The position numbers were made by a program, and so were the translations under genes. A stretch of DNA of 64,000 nt. Origin: CADEED01 sp035525785 (lineage in GTDB: Bacteria; Pseudomonadota; Gammaproteobacteria; Steroidobacterales; Steroidobacteraceae). Below the pieces are notes generated by a model. That model made no database searches. It was given only the letters and a program-made list of their open reading frames with translations, and was not told where the DNA came from. Where the stretch lies: the NCBI GenBank assembly GCA_035525785.1, contig DATLDQ010000043.1:20585-84584 (forward strand), in the 5' to 3' direction. Position 1 is the stretch's first letter. The number at the start of each line of letters is the position of its first letter. Shown here piece after piece: positions 47,401 to 54,487 of this stretch.

Positions 47401-50068
47401 GCAGGTGGCTGCGCCAGGTCACCGTGGATCGGCGCGGGATGACGGCGCTCAGCAGCGGCTGCAGCGTGGGCAGCGACAGCGCGAAGATGATGAATGCGCA
47501 CCACTGGAGCGCGGCGCCCGCCGGCAGCGTGAAACCCGCGACCAGCGCCGCGAGGCTGGTGGGCGCGGACAGCGAGCGCCGCAGGTTGTCGAGCATCTTC
47601 CAGAGCCCGATGAGGGGCATGCGGCCGTGACCGCGCCCGTGCGTGGCGGCGCCCGCGTCCTTGCGGCCGAATATCCAGGGCAGCAGCTGCCAGTCGCCGC
47701 GCACCCAACGGTGCTGGCGCAGCGAGGCGACGTCGTAGCGCGACGGGAATTCCTCGACGACTTCCACGTCGGAGGCGAGGCCGGCGCGCGCGTAGATGCC
47801 TTCGAAGAGATCGTGCGACAGCAGCGTGCTCTCGGGCACGCGGTCGGCGAGCGCGGCTTCGAAGGCATCGACGTCGTAGATGCCCTTGCCGGCGAAGCTG
47901 CCTTCGCCTAACAAGTCCTGGTAGACATCGGAGATCGCGGCGGCGTACGGGTCGACACCGGCGGCGCCGGAGAACACGCGCTGGAAGGGTGTCGCTTCCA
48001 CTTCCACGGGCAACGAGAACGCGACGCGCGGCTGCAGGATGGCATAGCCATCGACCACGCGGCCCGACTTCGCGTCGAAATGCGGGCGGTTGAGCGGGTG
48101 TGCCATCTTGCCGATGAGCCGGCGCGGCGTCTCGCGCGGCACGCGCGTGTCGGCATCGAGCGTGAGCACATAGCGCACGCCCGGCGGCACCCACGGGCTC
48201 TTGCCGGTGCTCGTCACGTACGTGGTGTTGACGGCGCCACGCAGCAGCTGGTTCAGCTCCTGCAGCTTGCCGCGCTTGCGCTCCCAGCCCATCCACCGCT
48301 GCTCGCTCTCGCACCACACGCGCTTGCGGTGCAGCAGCAGGAAGCGGTCGCCGCCTTTGGCGGGCCCATAGCGGCGGTTGAGCCGCGCGATGCCGAGGAT
48401 GGCGATGTCGAGCAGGGCATCGTCGCCGCGCTGGTTCTCTTCGTCGGCATCCACCCAATCGGAAAGCAGCGCGAAGTGCATCTGGTCGTCGGGCGAGGCG
48501 AGGTAGTGGATCTCGAGGCTGTGCAGGTGCTTCTCGACCGAGGCGCGGGAATTCAACAGCACCGGCACGGCGACCAGCGTGCGCAGTTCCTCGGGCACGC
48601 CATCGCGCAAAGCCAGGCCGGGCAGGCGGCTCGCGCCCACGCCGCGCGTCACGGCGCGATTGATCAGCGCCACGGCGATGTCCATGGCCGGCACGGCGCC
48701 GAGGATGCCCAGCAGCCAGAGCACGCCGCCGTGGATGCCGGATTTTTGCAGCAGCGCCAGCGGCACCGCGAGCACCAGCGCCGAGGTGAAGGCGATGGAT
48801 GCCACGTAGTCGCGCGCACCGACGGTGAAGGCGATGCGCTTGCGCCAGTCGCGCAGCGGCGCGCGGAAGCCGATGGCGCGCTCGAGCCTGCGCCTGCCAT
48901 CCGCGATCAGGAAATAGCCGGGGTCGCGTTCGCGCTCGGTCTTCGCGGCGGCGGCGGTGGTCAGCACCTGGCGCGCGATCTGGAGTTCGGAGAGCTTCGA
49001 GCCTCGTCCGAGTTCTTCGATGGCCGTGCGGTACAGGTTGCGCGTGGCGAAATCCATCGCCTCGAAATTGGAGGAGCTGTTCAGCACGCCGTCGACGAGG
49101 CTCACGCTCTCGAAGAACTCCGCCCAGTCCACGTCGGACATCAGGCGCATGCTGGTGATGATGTTGCGCACCGTGACGTTCGAGGCGCCCTGGCGCTGGT
49201 GTTCTTCGCTCACCAGTTGTTCGGGCGTCGCGCCTTGCGCGGTGATGCGCCCTTCCAGCCATTGAAGGGCTGGCACCATTTGCGGATCCTGGTCGCGTAA
49301 CCGCTGCACGAGCTGCACCGCGAAAGCCGGCACCAGCGAGCGGCCGGCGCCACGCCAGCGCGCCAGCGCCTGCGGATCGAGTCGCTGGCCGTTGACGCCC
49401 AGCAGCCGATCGGCGATGAGATCGGCTTCCTGCCGCGCGGCGCGACTGGTAACGATGCGCTGGGCTACGCGGCGGAGGTTCTCGACCAGCACGATGCGCA
49501 GCGTGATCGCCACGGCCCAGAGCTCGCCGATGGTCAGTGGCTCGACACTTTGATAGGCGCGCACGAAGCGGCGCAGCGTCTCGGGATCGAACCGGCTGTC
49601 GGTGTGCGCGACATAAGCCCAGGCGATGCCGAAGACGCGTGGGAAGCCCGCGAACGGCCCATTGGCCAGCTTCGGCAGCTGGCGGTAGAAGCCGGGGGGC
49701 AGATCCTCGCGGATTTCCCGGATCTGCTCCTCGACCACGTGATAGTTGTCGAGTACCCACTCGGCGGCCGGGGTGATGCTCCGGCCCTGGTCCACTGCCC
49801 GGGCGATCGAACGATAGGCGGCCAGCAGCACCGTTTCGTTGTTGCGCAGCCGGGCGCGCAGCGAGCGGCGGAAGCCCGGTTGACGGGCCACGTCCTGCGC
49901 GGCGGCGAGGGTCTGGGCATGCTGCTCCAGGCGCTCGATGCTGAAGATCTCCTCGCGCAGGATCTGCTCGCTGTTCCAATGCGAGCCGAGCGACAGGCTC
50001 TCCAGGATTCCACTGAGAAAAGGGTGCAAGTTGGGGTCCGGCAGGGGTGGGGTCGGCAACCTGCGCAT
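41411..50068 (-). CDS. ndvB: Cyclic beta-1,2-glucan synthase (NdvB/ChvB)
   Basis: One 2885-residue inner-membrane enzyme that makes cyclic beta-(1,2)-glucan from UDP-glucose (S. meliloti NdvB is of similar length). In order: an N-terminal soluble region (1-410), two membrane helices (about 420-470), and the GT84 glycosyltransferase with LTLDADTRVP (about 637) and QHRWVRGDW (about 784). A membrane cluster follows (about 840-1010), then a central GH144-like part and tandem carbohydrate-binding and GH94 phosphorylase domains. GH94 has its catalytic acid in GTGDWNDGMNRVG (about 2546) and controls ring length. No stop or frameshift interrupts it. No NdvA-type exporter gene is nearby. Large opposite-strand frames inside it are artefacts of high GC. 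Confidence 0.95.
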   Translation of the reverse strand: MRRLPTPPLPDPNLHPFLSGILESLSLGSHWNSEQILREEIFSIERLEQHAQTLAAAQDVARQPGFRRSLRARLRNNETVLLAAYRSIARAVDQGRSITPAAEWVLDNYHVVEEQIREIREDLPPGFYRQLPKLANGPFAGFPRVFGIAWAYVAHTDSRFDPETLRRFVRAYQSVEPLTIGELWAVAITLRIVLVENLRRVAQRIVTSRAARQEADLIADRLLGVNGQRLDPQALARWRGAGRSLVPAFAVQLVQRLRDQDPQMVPALQWLEGRITAQGATPEQLVSEEHQRQGASNVTVRNIITSMRLMSDVDWAEFFESVSLVDGVLNSSSNFEAMDFATRNLYRTAIEELGRGSKLSELQIARQVLTTAAAAKTERERDPGYFLIADGRRRLERAIGFRAPLRDWRKRIAFTVGARDYVASIAFTSALVLAVPLALLQKSGIHGGVLWLLGILGAVPAMDIAVALINRAVTRGVGASRLPGLALRDGVPEELRTLVAVPVLLNSRASVEKHLHSLEIHYLASPDDQMHFALLSDWVDADEENQRGDDALLDIAILGIARLNRRYGPAKGGDRFLLLHRKRVWCESEQRWMGWERKRGKLQELNQLLRGAVNTTYVTSTGKSPWVPPGVRYVLTLDADTRVPRETPRRLIGKMAHPLNRPHFDAKSGRVVDGYAILQPRVAFSLPVEVEATPFQRVFSGAAGVDPYAAAISDVYQDLLGEGSFAGKGIYDVDAFEAALADRVPESTLLSHDLFEGIYARAGLASDVEVVEEFPSRYDVASLRQHRWVRGDWQLLPWIFGRKDAGAATHGRGHGRMPLIGLWKMLDNLRRSLSAPTSLAALVAGFTLPAGAALQWCAFIIFALSLPTLQPLLSAVIPRRSTVTWRSHLRALRVDVLLAVEQTALLVTMLPYQAWLMTDAVVRTFWRMAVSHRHLLEWVPADFLSSARSDFTSFYTRMLRGVAVAVLAALIVVLIDGPYPMSVLPPLALPFVLAWLAAPAVAWRISRVPVSAAKSELDPEEQRALRLIARRTWRYFDTFVTAEDNHLPPDNFQEDPRGVVAHRTSPTNIGLYLLSIVAARDFGWCGLRDALDRIEATLHTLGRMQKFRGHLYNWYDTQDLRPLDPRYVSSVDSGNLAAHLIALAGAFREWQEDPSPHREAAAGLADSLDLAREALRQFHFMPGFTITRGIVETAFQDLESALRPVGGALDPAKDALATAAERAATLVDMVRTLASEAHLDRNHDLPYWVEATKRSIDSWRSDLLARDPAGYIVEYLETLANTALELAENMEFDFLYDRQRKLLSIGFRCSDGTLDESCYDLLASEARLASFLAIAKGDIPARHWFRLGRTVTPIGAGAALVSWSGSMFEYLMPDLVLRAPGGSLLAQTSRLVVKRQIDYGRELELPWGISESAYNARDLELTYQYSNFGVPGLGLKRGLSENKVIAPYATGLAAMVDGDSALANFRLLESLGIRGQYGFYEAVDFTPSRVPQDANKGRKFVPIRAYMAHHQGMTIVAIANALHDGRMRERFHSNVSVQATDLLLQERTPRDVSVAHPRAEEVGTASRITELQVPDVRRLRSPHDSAPQTQLLSNGRYSVMVTAAGSGYSRWNDLAVTRWRDDPTRDDTGSYILLRDVETGRVWSAGYQPCAGQPNSYEVSFTEDRAEIIRTDGEVTTTLEVQVSPEDDAEVRRVSISNASSKPREIEVTSYAEIVLGSHPADIAHPAFSKMFVRTEILNAQSAIIANRRRRASDEPELWASHNAVIEGTVISGPEFETDRARFIGRARELRAPLAMLEGSTLSGTAGTVLDAVFALRYRIRVPAGGTVRIAYWTCVAPSRAAVLEQIEKHRDINAHTRAATLAWTQAQVQLRHFGIDASQANLFQQLAGRILYTDVAARASPDQIRRGLDGPQGLWAHGISGDLPIVLLRIEELDDLPIVRQLLQAHEYWGIKRLSVDLVILNERGASYVQDLQVALENILRVSQARPRIGGADTRGNVFVLRNDMVTAESRLLLGAVARVVLSGRNGSLADQVARMQPVPAAAPKAPRRAPQAGLAVSGADAEAARDLEFFNGLGGFAAQGREYVIATSGQPTPLPWINVIANRGFGFQVSAEGGGYTWARNSRENALTPWSNDPVTDRPGEALYLRDEETGELWTPTPSPIRHEQAHYRCAHGPGYTRFDHRSHGIALTLVMFVPVDDPIKICRLTLHNDSPRRRSLSVTGYAEWVLGPSRGVGAPHVFTELDEITRAMFARNPWNMAFPGVAFADLSGLQSEWTGDRREFLGRHGTLDAPAALVAGGALSGHVGAGLDACAALRTRIEMEAGATTEVVFLLGQASDAQQARELVMRYRATLLDKEITAAARQWSDLDGNLQVKTPDRAFDLMMNHWLLYQTLACRTWARAAFYQASGAYGFRDQLQDAMALGLARPQLLREQILRAASRQFPEGDVQHWWLPHNGSGVRTHISDDRVWLAYVTAQYVQLTGDRAILDVELPFIEGPPLPRERHDAFFEPQVSHETATLFEHCRRGLEGAYLGSHGLPLIGTGDWNDGMNRVGEHGRGESVWLGWFLHATLNAFAPLAQARGELALATAWLGEASKLRASLEAHAWDGEWYRRGFFDDGTPLGSASNDECRIDAIAQSWSVISGAAQPQRAEKAMESLETHLLRRDPPLAVLFAPPFERSVQEPGYVKAYPKGIRENGGQYTHAAAWTAIAFALQGKAERAMEVFNMLNPVRRATTRAEVQRYKVEPYVVAADVYSEAPHAGRGGWTWYTGSAGWLYRAGLEWILGFRLRDGRLSLTPCVPPDWDGFSIQFRYRNTTYEILVDKQPSPTALPQFTVDGQVQKPGRNVVDLVDDAGRHSVHVAWRSAEGTAATTAEDFAARQNN

Positions 50069-50271
50069 TACGCGTAAGTTACGGCTTTCGCGCCATATAT
50101 TGCCGGCCCCCGGGCGCTGTGGGAATAGTCCGACGGGGCCGCGGCATATTCACGACCACCCGATACCCGGCACGGCGGTGGTAGTTAGGAGACGCCGAAC
50201 CGGGCGGGTCTCTGACACGGCTCCCGGCGCGGCTTTCCGCACGGCCGGCGGGCCGCGGACAGGGGCGACGC

Positions 50272-50478
50272 ATGTTCCTGCATATCTATCTACGTGCCCT
50301 GGCCGATGGACGCATTCTGCTCGACGCCGCGGACGTGCCGAGCAAGACCCCTGCCGCGCGCGAGCTTTGCTGGCGAGCCACCCCTTCGCAGGCTCACGCG
50401 GACCTGCTCGGCGAGGGTCTGCCCGAAGTCGAACGCCAGGGAACGGACATGGCGGACAACAGGCCAGGGCTCCGCTAA
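50272..50478 (+). CDS. Possible small hypothetical protein (68 aa)
   Basis: This is an open frame of 68 codons beginning MFLHIYLRALADGRILLDAADV in the 586-bp gap between the glucan synthase and the next plus-strand gene. AGGGG lies about 6 nt before the ATG, and GC at third positions is raised but lower than in neighbouring genes. There is no recognised domain. The opposite-strand and other-frame reading here looks worse. The rest of the gap (50069-50271 and 50479-50654) holds nothing I can identify except a candidate promoter at 50580-50609. Confidence 0.35.
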   Translation: MFLHIYLRALADGRILLDAADVPSKTPAARELCWRATPSQAHADLLGEGLPEVERQGTDMADNRPGLR

Positions 50479-50579
50479 CCGGGAGGCACGCCAACCATGC
50501 GCGCTGACGGATTACGGAAAGTGGCGCGTCTTGCAAGGTGTGTTGGAACGCCTTCCAGCACGCGTTACAGGATTCGTCA

Positions 50580-50609
50580 TTGTCTCGCTACCGCTCGCGG
50601 GACAATAAT
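50580..50609 (+). promoter_or_regulatory. Candidate promoter for the 173-aa hypothetical gene
   Basis: TTGTCT and AATAAT are separated by 18 bp. They end 45 bp before the ATG at 50655, in a local AT-rich patch. Confidence 0.45.
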
Positions 50610-50654
50610 CGCGCCATTACAAAACTTTCCGTCCGCTGACGCGGACTAACACCC

Positions 50655-51176
50655 ATGTTCATAAATGACACCGGTAGACTCCCCGAGTCTGGCCGCGTTT
50701 GCGTGATGGGCCACCACCCGTCCGGCGATGCCGGGCATGCTGGCGACGACCGCAAGTACTACAGCATCGTCATCAACGCCGCGCGCGCGCAGGTCGAGCC
50801 CATGGCCGAGCCGCGCAATCCGCACCACGTGCTCGGCGTGGGCGCACAGATCGATTCGGTGAACGGGGCGGTCTTCGCGGCGTATTTCGCCGGCAACCGC
50901 GAGCGCTACGACGTCTACCCTGACTACCGGCAGTCGCTGTACGTGCTCGTGGATGGCGCGGTGTACGGCGTCCAGTCCGAGAAGATAGACACCGACATCC
51001 AGCGCGGCTTCAGCAAGCGCAAGTTCACCCTGTTGCGCGGTGACCGCCCGCAACGCAGCGTCGAATATTCGTGGCCGTGGTATCGCGAGCCGTTCACGTC
51101 GGGGTCACCCGGCACTTCGCGCAGCGACGACTTCCTGCGCGAGCTCTCGGCGATGGTGCGCGAGTATCGTGGTTAG
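50655..51176 (+). CDS. Hypothetical protein (173 aa)
   Basis: I do not recognise this protein. It has no signal peptide or membrane helix, a Gly/His-rich start (MGHHPSGDAGHAGDD), and a well-ordered middle (YYSIVINAARAQVEPMAEPRNPHHVLG, YRQSLYVLVDGAVYGVQSEK) rich in beta-strand pattern. Codon use is like its neighbours, so it is probably a real cytoplasmic protein. It overlaps the end of the convergent receiver gene by 4 nt. The next ATG in frame (50706) would still leave most of the protein. Confidence 0.6.
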   Translation: MFINDTGRLPESGRVCVMGHHPSGDAGHAGDDRKYYSIVINAARAQVEPMAEPRNPHHVLGVGAQIDSVNGAVFAAYFAGNRERYDVYPDYRQSLYVLVDGAVYGVQSEKIDTDIQRGFSKRKFTLLRGDRPQRSVEYSWPWYREPFTSGSPGTSRSDDFLRELSAMVREYRG

Positions 51177-51586
51177 TCGAGCGCGGCGCCGAGCTCGGCC
51201 GGATCCACCGGCTTCACCAGGTGCGCGTCGAAACCGGCTTCGCGCGAACGCAGGCGATCTTCAGCCTGGCCCCATCCGGTGAGCGCGATCAGCCGCGGCC
51301 GGGTTTCGAGCCCGGCCATCGAGCGCAGCCGCCGCGCCACATCGTAACCGCTGAGGTCGGGCAGGCCGATGTCGAGGAACACGACGTGCGGGGCGAAAGC
51401 GGTCACAGCAGCGAGCGCATCGATGCCCGAATGCGCGACCCGCGTGTCATGTCCGTCGAGCTCCAGCAGCATCGCGAGGCTGGTGGCCGCATCGACGTTG
51501 TCGTCGACCACGAGGATGCGATGTGATCCTGCCGCGATTCGCGAGTCGGTCGCGCCTTCGTACGGTGTCTCGAGAATGTCGTTCAC
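51173..51586 (-). CDS. Stand-alone response regulator (CheY-like receiver only)
   Basis: The 137-residue single receiver has acidic Asp28/Asp29, phosphoacceptor Asp72 (VVFLDIGLPDLSGYDVARRLR), Thr103 in IALTGWGQ and Lys125. There is no output domain. The sequence is strikingly close to the C-terminal receiver of the GAF hybrid kinase at 39006-40781 (shared SLAMLL-LDGH, LDIG-P, ALTGWGQ). It may therefore accept phosphate from that or a similar kinase, or be derived from such a domain. It is the last gene of a minus-strand group after the metallo-hydrolase, 72 bp away. Confidence 0.87.
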   Translation of the reverse strand: MNDILETPYEGATDSRIAAGSHRILVVDDNVDAATSLAMLLELDGHDTRVAHSGIDALAAVTAFAPHVVFLDIGLPDLSGYDVARRLRSMAGLETRPRLIALTGWGQAEDRLRSREAGFDAHLVKPVDPAELGAALD

Positions 51587-51658
51587 CTTGTGAGTCTACG
51601 CGGCAGACACGCTGTGCGTCGTGTGATTGCTGTAGGACTCGATCACCCGCCCCGGGCG

Positions 51659-52771
51659 TCAGTCGAGGGGCCAGGTCATCTCCGCGGGATGTTCCGATGC
51701 GCTGTTCGTCGGTTGCGCGGCGGGCGAGGAGTCGATACCACGCCACCAGGTCTCGATGCGGTAGTCACGCGACGGTTCAACCGGTGCGCCGAGCCTCGGC
51801 AGCAGCAGTGGCGAGCCCGTCGGCGCCAGCTGCAGCAGCGTTTCGACCGGCTCATCCCAGGCATGCAACGCCAGGTTGAATGTGCCCCAGTGGATGGGCA
51901 GCAGCGGACCACCACCTAACAAGGCATGCGCCGCGAGCGCGTTCTGCGGCCCCAGGTGGATGTTGCCCCAGGCCGGGTGGAACGCACCGATCTCGAGCAT
52001 CACGAGATCGAAAGGTCCGAGGCGTTCGCGCGTCTGCGCGTATTCGGTCGTGAGTCCGGTGTCACCGCTGAAGAACACCTTGTGCCGACTTCCGGCGATG
52101 ACCCACGAAGACCAGAGCGTGCGATTGCCGTCCTTGAGCCCGCGCCCGGAGAAATGTTGTGCGGGCGTGGCCGTGAGCGTGAGCCCGGTGCCGGCGACGC
52201 GCTGCGACTCCCACCAGTCGAGCTCGAAGATGCGCTCCGGCGCGATGCCGAAGCTCTCGAGATGCGCGCCCACACCGAGCGAAGTGATGATGGGCACGGA
52301 CATGCGCCGCAGCAGCCGCAGGGTGGTGTAATCGAGATGATCGTAGTGATCGTGGGAGATCAGCACGACGTCGAGCGGCGGCAGGTCGCTCATCGCCACG
52401 GGCACGGGCTGGAACCGCTTCGGGCCGATGAATCGCGACGGCGATGCGCGTGGCCCCCACACCGGGTCGGTCAGCACTCGCCACCCGTCCATCTCGACGA
52501 GCACCGTGGAATGCCCGAGCCACGTCGCACGCAGCGCGGTCCCGGCGGTGTGACGCCAGGCGTCGAGTGGGTTCACGGAGGGCAGTGGACCCTGCGGCAC
52601 GCGTCGCTCGCCGCCGCACAGGAAATCCCCCAACGATGGCATGGCCGCCTGGGGATCGCCGCGCGGCGCCGGGAAAGTGTTGCGAAACCGCTCGCCGTCC
52701 CAGCGCGGCGATGCCGCGATGCGTTCACGGCGGATATCCCGGGAGTACACGGCTGAGCTCATGGGGGACAT
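51659..52771 (-). CDS. Metallo-beta-lactamase-fold hydrolase (NAPE-PLD/RomA-like)
   Basis: The 370-residue protein carries the dinuclear zinc motif SHDHYDHLD (His140, His142, Asp144, His145). It also has ATWLGHSTVLVEMDGWRVLTDPVWGPR, PAQHFSGRGL, FSGDTG and PIHWGTFNLALH. This set is that of the NAPE-hydrolysing phospholipase D-like and UlaG-like branch of the superfamily. The natural substrate is unknown, and no clear signal peptide is seen. It follows the alpha/beta hydrolase gene after 21 bp, so the two are probably co-transcribed. Confidence 0.85.
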   Translation of the reverse strand: MSPMSSAVYSRDIRRERIAASPRWDGERFRNTFPAPRGDPQAAMPSLGDFLCGGERRVPQGPLPSVNPLDAWRHTAGTALRATWLGHSTVLVEMDGWRVLTDPVWGPRASPSRFIGPKRFQPVPVAMSDLPPLDVVLISHDHYDHLDYTTLRLLRRMSVPIITSLGVGAHLESFGIAPERIFELDWWESQRVAGTGLTLTATPAQHFSGRGLKDGNRTLWSSWVIAGSRHKVFFSGDTGLTTEYAQTRERLGPFDLVMLEIGAFHPAWGNIHLGPQNALAAHALLGGGPLLPIHWGTFNLALHAWDEPVETLLQLAPTGSPLLLPRLGAPVEPSRDYRIETWWRGIDSSPAAQPTNSASEHPAEMTWPLD

Positions 52772-52792
52772 CGTACTCGCGCTGACGGTGCG

Positions 52793-53860
52793 CTATTGCG
52801 GCGCGGTGCGCGCCAGCAGCTTCTCGAGATCCGCTTTCCAGAGCTTTGCGATGGTGTGGGAGCCGTGGCCGCGCGTCTCGGGGCTCAACGGGATCACGAT
52901 GGCTTCGCCACGGGGCACGCGCCGGATCTCGCTCTCGAGGATGCCGAGCTCCGGCGGATTGATCAGATCGTCGGCCGAGTTGATCGCGAGCAGCGGCACG
53001 CGGATTTTCTCGAGGCCCGGGCCCGGGTCGTAATCCCACGAGGCGCTCACCTGGTAGAGCACGTCGTTCGCGTCCGTGGTCTCGAGCGCCTTCGCCATCG
53101 CCGCGTCCAGCACTTCGTCGGTCTTGGTGAGCGACGGCATCTGCGCCTGGCGCAGTGGCGGGTTGCTGCCCATGAAAAAAATGAGCTCGTTGGCCGTCCG
53201 CAACGACGGTGGCTGCCGGATGTAGTCGCCGCCGTTCCAGGCCGGGTCATTGCGGATGGCGTCGATCAATGTCTTGCGCCATACCCGGTTGCGACCCGAG
53301 ACCTGCGTGGGCAGGCTGGCCAGCGGCATGAGCGCATCCATGAATTCCGGATGGCGCTCGCCCCATACCCAGCTGTGCATACCGCCCATGGAGGTGCCCA
53401 TGGCCAGGCGAAGGTGATTCACGCCCAGGCCCTTGGTGAGCAACTGGTACTGCGCTTCGACCATGTCGGTGTAGCCGTACCTCGGGAATTTCGCCTTCAA
53501 TCCGTCGCTGGGCTTCGAAGACTTGCCGTGGCCGATGCCGTCGGGAAGCACGATGAAATATCTGGCTGCGTCGAGTAGTTGGCCCGCGCCGAACAGCTCG
53601 CCGGCGAACTCGGGCCGGATGAACTGCGCGCCGCTGCCGCCGGTGCCATGGCCTATCCACACCGCGTTGCGCACCACGCCCTTGCGGTCTCTCACCGGCT
53701 TGCCGAGCGTGCGGTAGTGCAATCGCAATTCCGGCAGCGTCTCGCCGCTGGTGAACCTGAAATCTTTGATGACGAAGTCGCCTTCGACCGGCACGGGGTA
53801 GTCAGCGGCCGGCACCGCCATCGCAAACAGCGCCAGGACCAACAACAGAAGACGGTTCAT
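52793..53860 (-). CDS. Secreted alpha/beta hydrolase, MetX-like
   Basis: The 355-residue protein has a signal peptide (1-19, ending VPAAD). An alpha/beta-hydrolase core resembles homoserine O-acetyltransferase: WIGHGTGGSGAQF, VLPDGIGHGKSSKPSD, the nucleophile elbow GTSMGGMH (Ser157), the Asp in INSADDLINPPE and the His in RGHGSH. Export to the periplasm argues against methionine synthesis and for an esterase or acyltransferase role. It is the first gene of a minus-strand pair with the metallo-hydrolase and divergent from the DUF1989 gene. Confidence 0.83.
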   Translation of the reverse strand: MNRLLLLVLALFAMAVPAADYPVPVEGDFVIKDFRFTSGETLPELRLHYRTLGKPVRDRKGVVRNAVWIGHGTGGSGAQFIRPEFAGELFGAGQLLDAARYFIVLPDGIGHGKSSKPSDGLKAKFPRYGYTDMVEAQYQLLTKGLGVNHLRLAMGTSMGGMHSWVWGERHPEFMDALMPLASLPTQVSGRNRVWRKTLIDAIRNDPAWNGGDYIRQPPSLRTANELIFFMGSNPPLRQAQMPSLTKTDEVLDAAMAKALETTDANDVLYQVSASWDYDPGPGLEKIRVPLLAINSADDLINPPELGILESEIRRVPRGEAIVIPLSPETRGHGSHTIAKLWKADLEKLLARTAPQ

Positions 53861-53899
53861 GTGTGTGCTCGCGGAAGCGGGGGTGCTACGTTACGCCAC

Positions 53900-54487
53900 A
53901 TGGACGGCCCGATAGAAATACCTGCCGGTGCTGGCGTGGCGCTGCGGATCAAGCGCGGGGAACGTTTGCGCCTCGTCGATCCCCATGGCGGGCAATCCGG
54001 CGATCTCATGGCATTTTCGCTGGATGGCCGCCACCGCATGAACAATGGCCGCACGTTCGATTACGGCGGCGGCCTCTTCCTCTCCACCGGCGACGTCATC
54101 TGGTCGAACTTGAGCGAGCCCATGTGGACCATAGTCGACGACCGCGTGGGCAAGCACGATTTTCTCTACGCGTCGTGCAGCCAGGAAATGTATCGCAAGC
54201 AATATGGCGCGACCGGCTACCACGCCAACTGCTACGACAATCTTTGCAAGGGTCTGCGCGAGCTGGGCCTCGAGCCCGAACCGTTGCCCACGTCGTTCAA
54301 TTTCTTCATGGCCGTGAACGTCGCGGGCGACGGCAAGCTTTCATTCGAGCCGCCGCGGTCGCGCGCGGGCGATTCGATGGAGTTGCGCGCGGAAATGGAT
54401 CTTGCCGTAGTCGTCACGGCCTGTCCGGCCTCCACGTGCAATGGCGGCGCGCCACCGCGTCCGCTCGCTTGCGAGATCCTGCGCTAG
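53900..54487 (+). CDS. DUF1989 / urea carboxylase-associated family protein
   Basis: The 195-residue protein has the family pattern: IPAGAGVALRIKRGERLRLVDPHGGQSGDLMAF, MNNGRTFDYGGGLFLSTGDVIWSN, GYHANCYDNLCKGL and a Cys-containing end VVTACPASTCNGG. Members accompany urea amidolyase or guanidine-degradation genes and are thought to bind metal through conserved Cys/His. None of those partners is present here, so its role is open. An in-frame ATG at 53858 would add a short extension. Its end overlaps the convergent GST gene by 4 nt. Confidence 0.8.
   Translation: MDGPIEIPAGAGVALRIKRGERLRLVDPHGGQSGDLMAFSLDGRHRMNNGRTFDYGGGLFLSTGDVIWSNLSEPMWTIVDDRVGKHDFLYASCSQEMYRKQYGATGYHANCYDNLCKGLRELGLEPEPLPTSFNFFMAVNVAGDGKLSFEPPRSRAGDSMELRAEMDLAVVVTACPASTCNGGAPPRPLACEILR

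Noticed and set aside
46827..49979. 1050-codon minus-strand frame in another phase of ndvB
   Set aside because: Shares the strand with ndvB but is out of phase, with Arg/Pro/Ala-rich shadow composition; the ndvB phase shows clear GT84 motifs.
50150..50536. 128-codon minus-strand frame in the gap after ndvB
   Set aside because: Arg/Pro/Ala-rich shadow with no start signal; a 68-codon plus-strand frame fits slightly better and even that is doubtful.
52793..53860. Homoserine O-acetyltransferase (metX) for methionine synthesis
   Set aside because: The sequence has the fold and triad, but a clear signal peptide and lack of metW or other methionine genes beside it argue for a periplasmic esterase-like role.
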